From positions 62,001 through 126,000 of the forward strand of contig CANQGT010000003.1 of assembly GCA_947623505.1 (NCBI GenBank): a stretch of DNA of 64,000 bases, in the 5' to 3' direction. How positions within the stretch are numbered: position 1 is the stretch's first letter; every line of letters begins with the position of its first letter. A program made the translations under genes and the position numbers. Of the stretch, positions 60,947 through 64,000 are shown piece after piece. Below the pieces are notes generated by a model that worked only from the letters and a program-made list of their open reading frames with translations, was not told the origin of the DNA and made no database searches. Source of the stretch: an uncultured Clostridia bacterium. Its GTDB lineage: Bacteria; Bacillota; Clostridia; Oscillospirales; Acutalibacteraceae.

Positions 60947-63900
60947 CTAAAACAGCGATATTTGATTGCTTTCGGGCAAATCGCCGAGAGCTCCGCAGTT
61001 CCTCAGCGACTGAACCACCGACGTTCCCACCTGCGCTCTTGCCATAAGATCATCGCAGGAAAGGAAATCACCGTTACCGTCGTTTACCGCGTCATAAATC
61101 GCTTTTGCGGCGTTTTGACCTATGCCCTTGATGGCAAGAAACGGCAGCCTTATTTTTCCGTTTTCTATTTTATACACGCGCCAGTCGGATTTATAAAGAT
61201 CGACGGGGAGAAATTCTATTCCGCGCGCAAGCATTTCTATTATGACCTGCAAAACGACGTAAGTGCCCTCGTCTTTATCCGTTTTTTCCTCTTTGTCGTC
61301 CTTTTCGCTTATTTCTTTCATTTTTCTTTTAACCGCGTCGTGCCCCGCAACGGCCGCGTCGGCGTCTATAGCCTCGCCGCGGACGGTGAAATAGGCGGCG
61401 TAAAATTCAAGCGGACGGTAAATTTTATACCACGCAAGGCGCAGAGCGGCGATAACGTAAGCGGCGGCGTGAGCCTTGGGAAACATATATTTTATTTTGT
61501 AGCAGGAATCTATGTACCACTGCTCAACGCCCACCGTTTTCATAGCCTCTTCATAGGGAGGCAGTTTTTCGGGAGCCTTGCCCTTTCTTGTTATCTCCAT
61601 AATATTGAAGCAATCTATCTTTGAAAGGGGCGACGGCTTTCCGGTTTTCTTTTCGTATGCTTCCGCTTTGTGGATAAGATACGTCATAATATCGTCACGG
61701 CAGCCGATAACCTCGGATATGGTGCAGGTTTTGTTTTGGATAAGCTCCTGCGCGTTGCCGAGCCAAACGTTTGTGCCGTGAGAAAGACCGGAAATCTGAA
61801 GCAAATCGGCAAAATTCTTAGGCTGAGCTTCCTCCAGCATTCCTATAACGAACGGCGTGCCCATTTCGGGTATGGCGAGCGTGCCTGTTTTGCAGTCGAT
61901 ATCATCAGGCGAAACGCCTATCGGCTCGGTTGAGGTTATGAGTTTATATATTTTCGGATCGCACAGATCAACGTCCATAACCGGTATTCCTGTTGAATCC
62001 TCAAGATACTTGTAAAGCGTGGGATTATCGTGGCCAAGCTCGTCCAGCTTCAGCAGAGTATCGTGAAGCGAATTTTTAAAATCGAAATGTGTTGTATATG
62101 TACCCTTGGTTTTATCGTTTGACGGGTACTGTATCGGGGTGAAATCCTCAACGGAATACTCGGAGGGAACAACTACCATTCCGCCGGGGTGCTGGCCTGT
62201 AGTTCTCTTTATTCCCGTGCAGCCGGCGGAGAGCCTGTCTATCTCTGCTTTTGAGATTCCGTTAAGCAGATCTCTTTCCTCAAGATATTTCTTCACATAG
62301 CCGTAAGCGGTTTTTTCCGCCACGGTGGACATAGTGCCCGCTTTGAAAACGTATTCCTTGCCGAAAAGCTCCTCGGTGAATCTGTGGGAGCGCGACTGAT
62401 ATTCGCCGGAAAAATTAAGGTCTATATCAGGTTCCTTATCGCCGTCAAATCCGAGGAAGGTTTCAAACGGAATTTCGTGCCCGTCTCGTTTCATCGGCTT
62501 ACCGCACACGGGGCAGTTTTTCGGCGGCAGATCAAAGCCGGAGCCGACCTCGCCATGGGTGAAAAATTCGCTGTGCCTGCAATTTTGGCAATAGTAATGC
62601 GGGGATAACGGATTTACCTCCGAAATCCCGCTTAAATGAGCGACAAGAGACGAACCTACGGAACCCCTTGAGCCGACAAGATAACCGTTTTTCTCGCTTT
62701 CCTCAACAAGGCGCTTCGCGATAACATAAAGAACGCCGAAACCGTGAGTTATTATCGAATCAAGCTCTCTTTCAAGCCTTTGCGCAACGTATTCGGGCAC
62801 GGGATCGCCGTAAAGCGCCTTTGCCCTTGACCAGCATTTTTCGGTGAGCTCCTCGTTCGCTCCGTCAATATGCGGCTGAAAAGTTCCGGGGGGTATGGGC
62901 GGTATATCGTCCATTATCATATCGGCTATTTTATTCGGATTATCGATAACAAATTCCTTTGCCCTGTCGCCCGCCCAGGCGAAATCGGCAAGCATCTCAT
63001 CGGTGGTTTTAAAATAGAGGGGGGCCTGGATATCGGCGTCCTCAAAGCCTTTTGAGGCCATTATAACAGAGCGGAATATCGCGTCATTCTCATCAAGAAA
63101 ATGCACGTCACCCGTGGCGACGGTGAGCTTGCCGAGTTTATCGGCCATGGCCACTATTTTTTTGTTTATATCTATAAGATCCTGTTCACTGTTGACCTTC
63201 CAATAGACGTTTTTTCTCTCCTCGCCCTTTTTGCCTGTAACATATTCCTCGCTGCCTGTGCGCAGCATAAAGGCATTGTTCCCGTTTGGCTGAATTTCCA
63301 AATAATCATAAAACGACGCTATTTTTTCAAGTTCTTCATCGCTTTTTTCCTCAAGTATCGCCTGATACACCTCGCCCTGCTCGCAGGCGGAGCCTATAAT
63401 CAGCCCGTCCCTCTTTTTCGCCAGCAGACTTTTGGGGATAAGAGGGCGCGATTTGAAAGTATTTATACTCGAAGAGGATATTAGTTCATAGAGATTTTTT
63501 CTGCCGTATTTTCTTTCTTCCTTAGGTATTGAGGTGTCAAAAGAAGTGTCTTCCTTTACAAGCAGAATTATATGATAACGCTTAAACTGATTGTTTTTAA
63601 GCGCCATAAAATCGGGGTACTTTTCATCATCGACAAGATAGCCCTCCATACCGAGCAGCAGCTTTATCTTGCCTTTTGCCGCCTTATATGCCTCCGGCAA
63701 AGCCTGAACAACGCCGTGGTCGGTTACGGCTATGGCTCTGTGCCCCCATTTTATCGCCCTCTCTATAATCGCTTTCGGAGTCGAAATACCGTCCATTTCC
63801 GAATAAGAGGTATGGAGATGGAGCTCCACCCTTTTTTCGGCGGCATTATCCTCTTTTTCGGCTTTTTCAACGCTTTGCACGGAATTGGGCGTTATAATGT

Positions 63901-64000
63901 ATTCATTCGCGAATTTATCGTTGTTGTAATCGCCCTTTACTATTACGGTTTTTACGCTTTCGAGCTTATTTACGAGGCGTTCCACAGCTTCTTTTCTGTC
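60947..64000 (-). CDS. polC: DNA polymerase III PolC, 5' end beyond the window; no exonuclease domain
   Basis: Main replicative polymerase, over 1017 aa visible and open to the window edge. PHP domain starts at [23 protein letters not shown] is followed after 15 residues by RYHIILLV, where PolC normally inserts a DEDD exonuclease of about 180-190 residues. Palm: [16 protein letters not shown], zinc-type cysteines CPVC, catalytic [14 protein letters not shown], and [14 protein letters not shown]-terminal [17 protein letters not shown] and helix-hairpin-helix [10 protein letters not shown]. Ends with the clamp-binding-like QISLF. Confidence 0.96.
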   Translation of the reverse strand, partial: DRKEAVERLVNKLESVKTVIVKGDYNNDKFANEYIITPNSVQSVEKAEKEDNAAEKRVELHLHTSYSEMDGISTPKAIIERAIKWGHRAIAVTDHGVVQALPEAYKAAKGKIKLLLGMEGYLVDDEKYPDFMALKNNQFKRYHIILLVKEDTSFDTSIPKEERKYGRKNLYELISSSSINTFKSRPLIPKSLLAKKRDGLIIGSACEQGEVYQAILEEKSDEELEKIASFYDYLEIQPNGNNAFMLRTGSEEYVTGKKGEERKNVYWKVNSEQDLIDINKKIVAMADKLGKLTVATGDVHFLDENDAIFRSVIMASKGFEDADIQAPLYFKTTDEMLADFAWAGDRAKEFVIDNPNKIADMIMDDIPPIPPGTFQPHIDGANEELTEKCWSRAKALYGDPVPEYVAQRLERELDSIITHGFGVLYVIAKRLVEESEKNGYLVGSRGSVGSSLVAHLSGISEVNPLSPHYYCQNCRHSEFFTHGEVGSGFDLPPKNCPVCGKPMKRDGHEIPFETFLGFDGDKEPDIDLNFSGEYQSRSHRFTEELFGKEYVFKAGTMSTVAEKTAYGYVKKYLEERDLLNGISKAEIDRLSAGCTGIKRTTGQHPGGMVVVPSEYSVEDFTPIQYPSNDKTKGTYTTHFDFKNSLHDTLLKLDELGHDNPTLYKYLEDSTGIPVMDVDLCDPKIYKLITSTEPIGVSPDDIDCKTGTLAIPEMGTPFVIGMLEEAQPKNFADLLQISGLSHGTNVWLGNAQELIQNKTCTISEVIGCRDDIMTYLIHKAEAYEKKTGKPSPLSKIDCFNIMEITRKGKAPEKLPPYEEAMKTVGVEQWYIDSCYKIKYMFPKAHAAAYVIAALRLAWYKIYRPLEFYAAYFTVRGEAIDADAAVAGHDAVKRKMKEISEKDDKEEKTDKDEGTYVVLQVIIEMLARGIEFLPVDLYKSDWRVYKIENGKIRLPFLAIKGIGQNAAKAIYDAVNDGNGDFLSCDDLMARAQVGTSVVQSLRNCGALGDLPESNQISLF

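Overview
The window reads as the chromosome of an endospore-forming, low-to-moderate-GC Gram-positive bacterium, most likely class Clostridia and of Oscillospiraceae/Ruminococcaceae type. The evidence is Spo0A and SpoIVB, a yabP/yabQ/spoVB spore cluster, HPr kinase, WhiA and RapZ, PolC together with DnaE, and many near-consensus sigma-A promoters (TTGACA, 17 bases, TATAAT). The class is secure; the family is inference. Nearly every gene is on the minus strand, so transcription runs from high to low coordinates. No rRNA, tRNA, insertion sequence, prophage or CRISPR array was seen.

Layout from low to high coordinates. 1-1717: an exported HlyD/MacA-type adaptor with its own promoter. 1784-6089: a purine operon purE-purM-purN-IMP cyclohydrolase-purD, with an archaeal-type PurO in place of the usual IMP cyclohydrolase. 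6101-21783: the complete S10-spc-alpha ribosomal protein operon (rpsJ to rplQ, with secY, adk, map, infA, rpoA). It is driven by a perfect promoter and preceded by a structured leader of about 330 nt. 22037-22313: rubredoxin. 22375-23091: two tandem copies of a roughly 350 bp unit. Each copy encodes a 23-24 residue hydrophobic peptide with a convergent antisense promoter, a strong candidate for a new type I toxin-antitoxin family. 23130-25248: spo0A and spoIVB. 25303-30494: pfkA, dnaE and a small papain-fold protein. 30571-35241: hprK-glcK-murB-rapZ-whiA. 35364-36563: the only long plus-strand gene, a glycosyltransferase. 36627-42215: nrdR, a DMT exporter, an aminotransferase, dinB with a small partner, and an RNA methyltransferase. 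42218-47411: fumarase alpha, then the classic spoVB-mazG-hup-rqcP-yabP-yabQ-ftsB/divIC block. 47498-48004: a coiled-coil protein.

48119-60929 is one tightly packed run of 13 genes: a hisZ-hisG fusion, hisD, an exported metallo-beta-lactamase protein, DUF3006, hisB, hisA, hisI, hisE, recJ, rel, dtd, a glyoxalase-II-like hydrolase and hemZ. It starts at a promoter overlapping a large dyad. The window ends inside polC (60947 to the edge), which lacks the 3'-5' exonuclease domain normally embedded in its PHP domain.

The items most worth follow-up are the tandem peptide/antisense locus (22375-23091), the exonuclease-less PolC, the HisZ-HisG fusion in a his operon lacking hisC/hisH/hisF, and the operator-rich dinB promoter. 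Ribosomal protein gene assignments rest on full-length family matches and conserved gene order. Promoter, operator and RNA-structure calls were made by eye.
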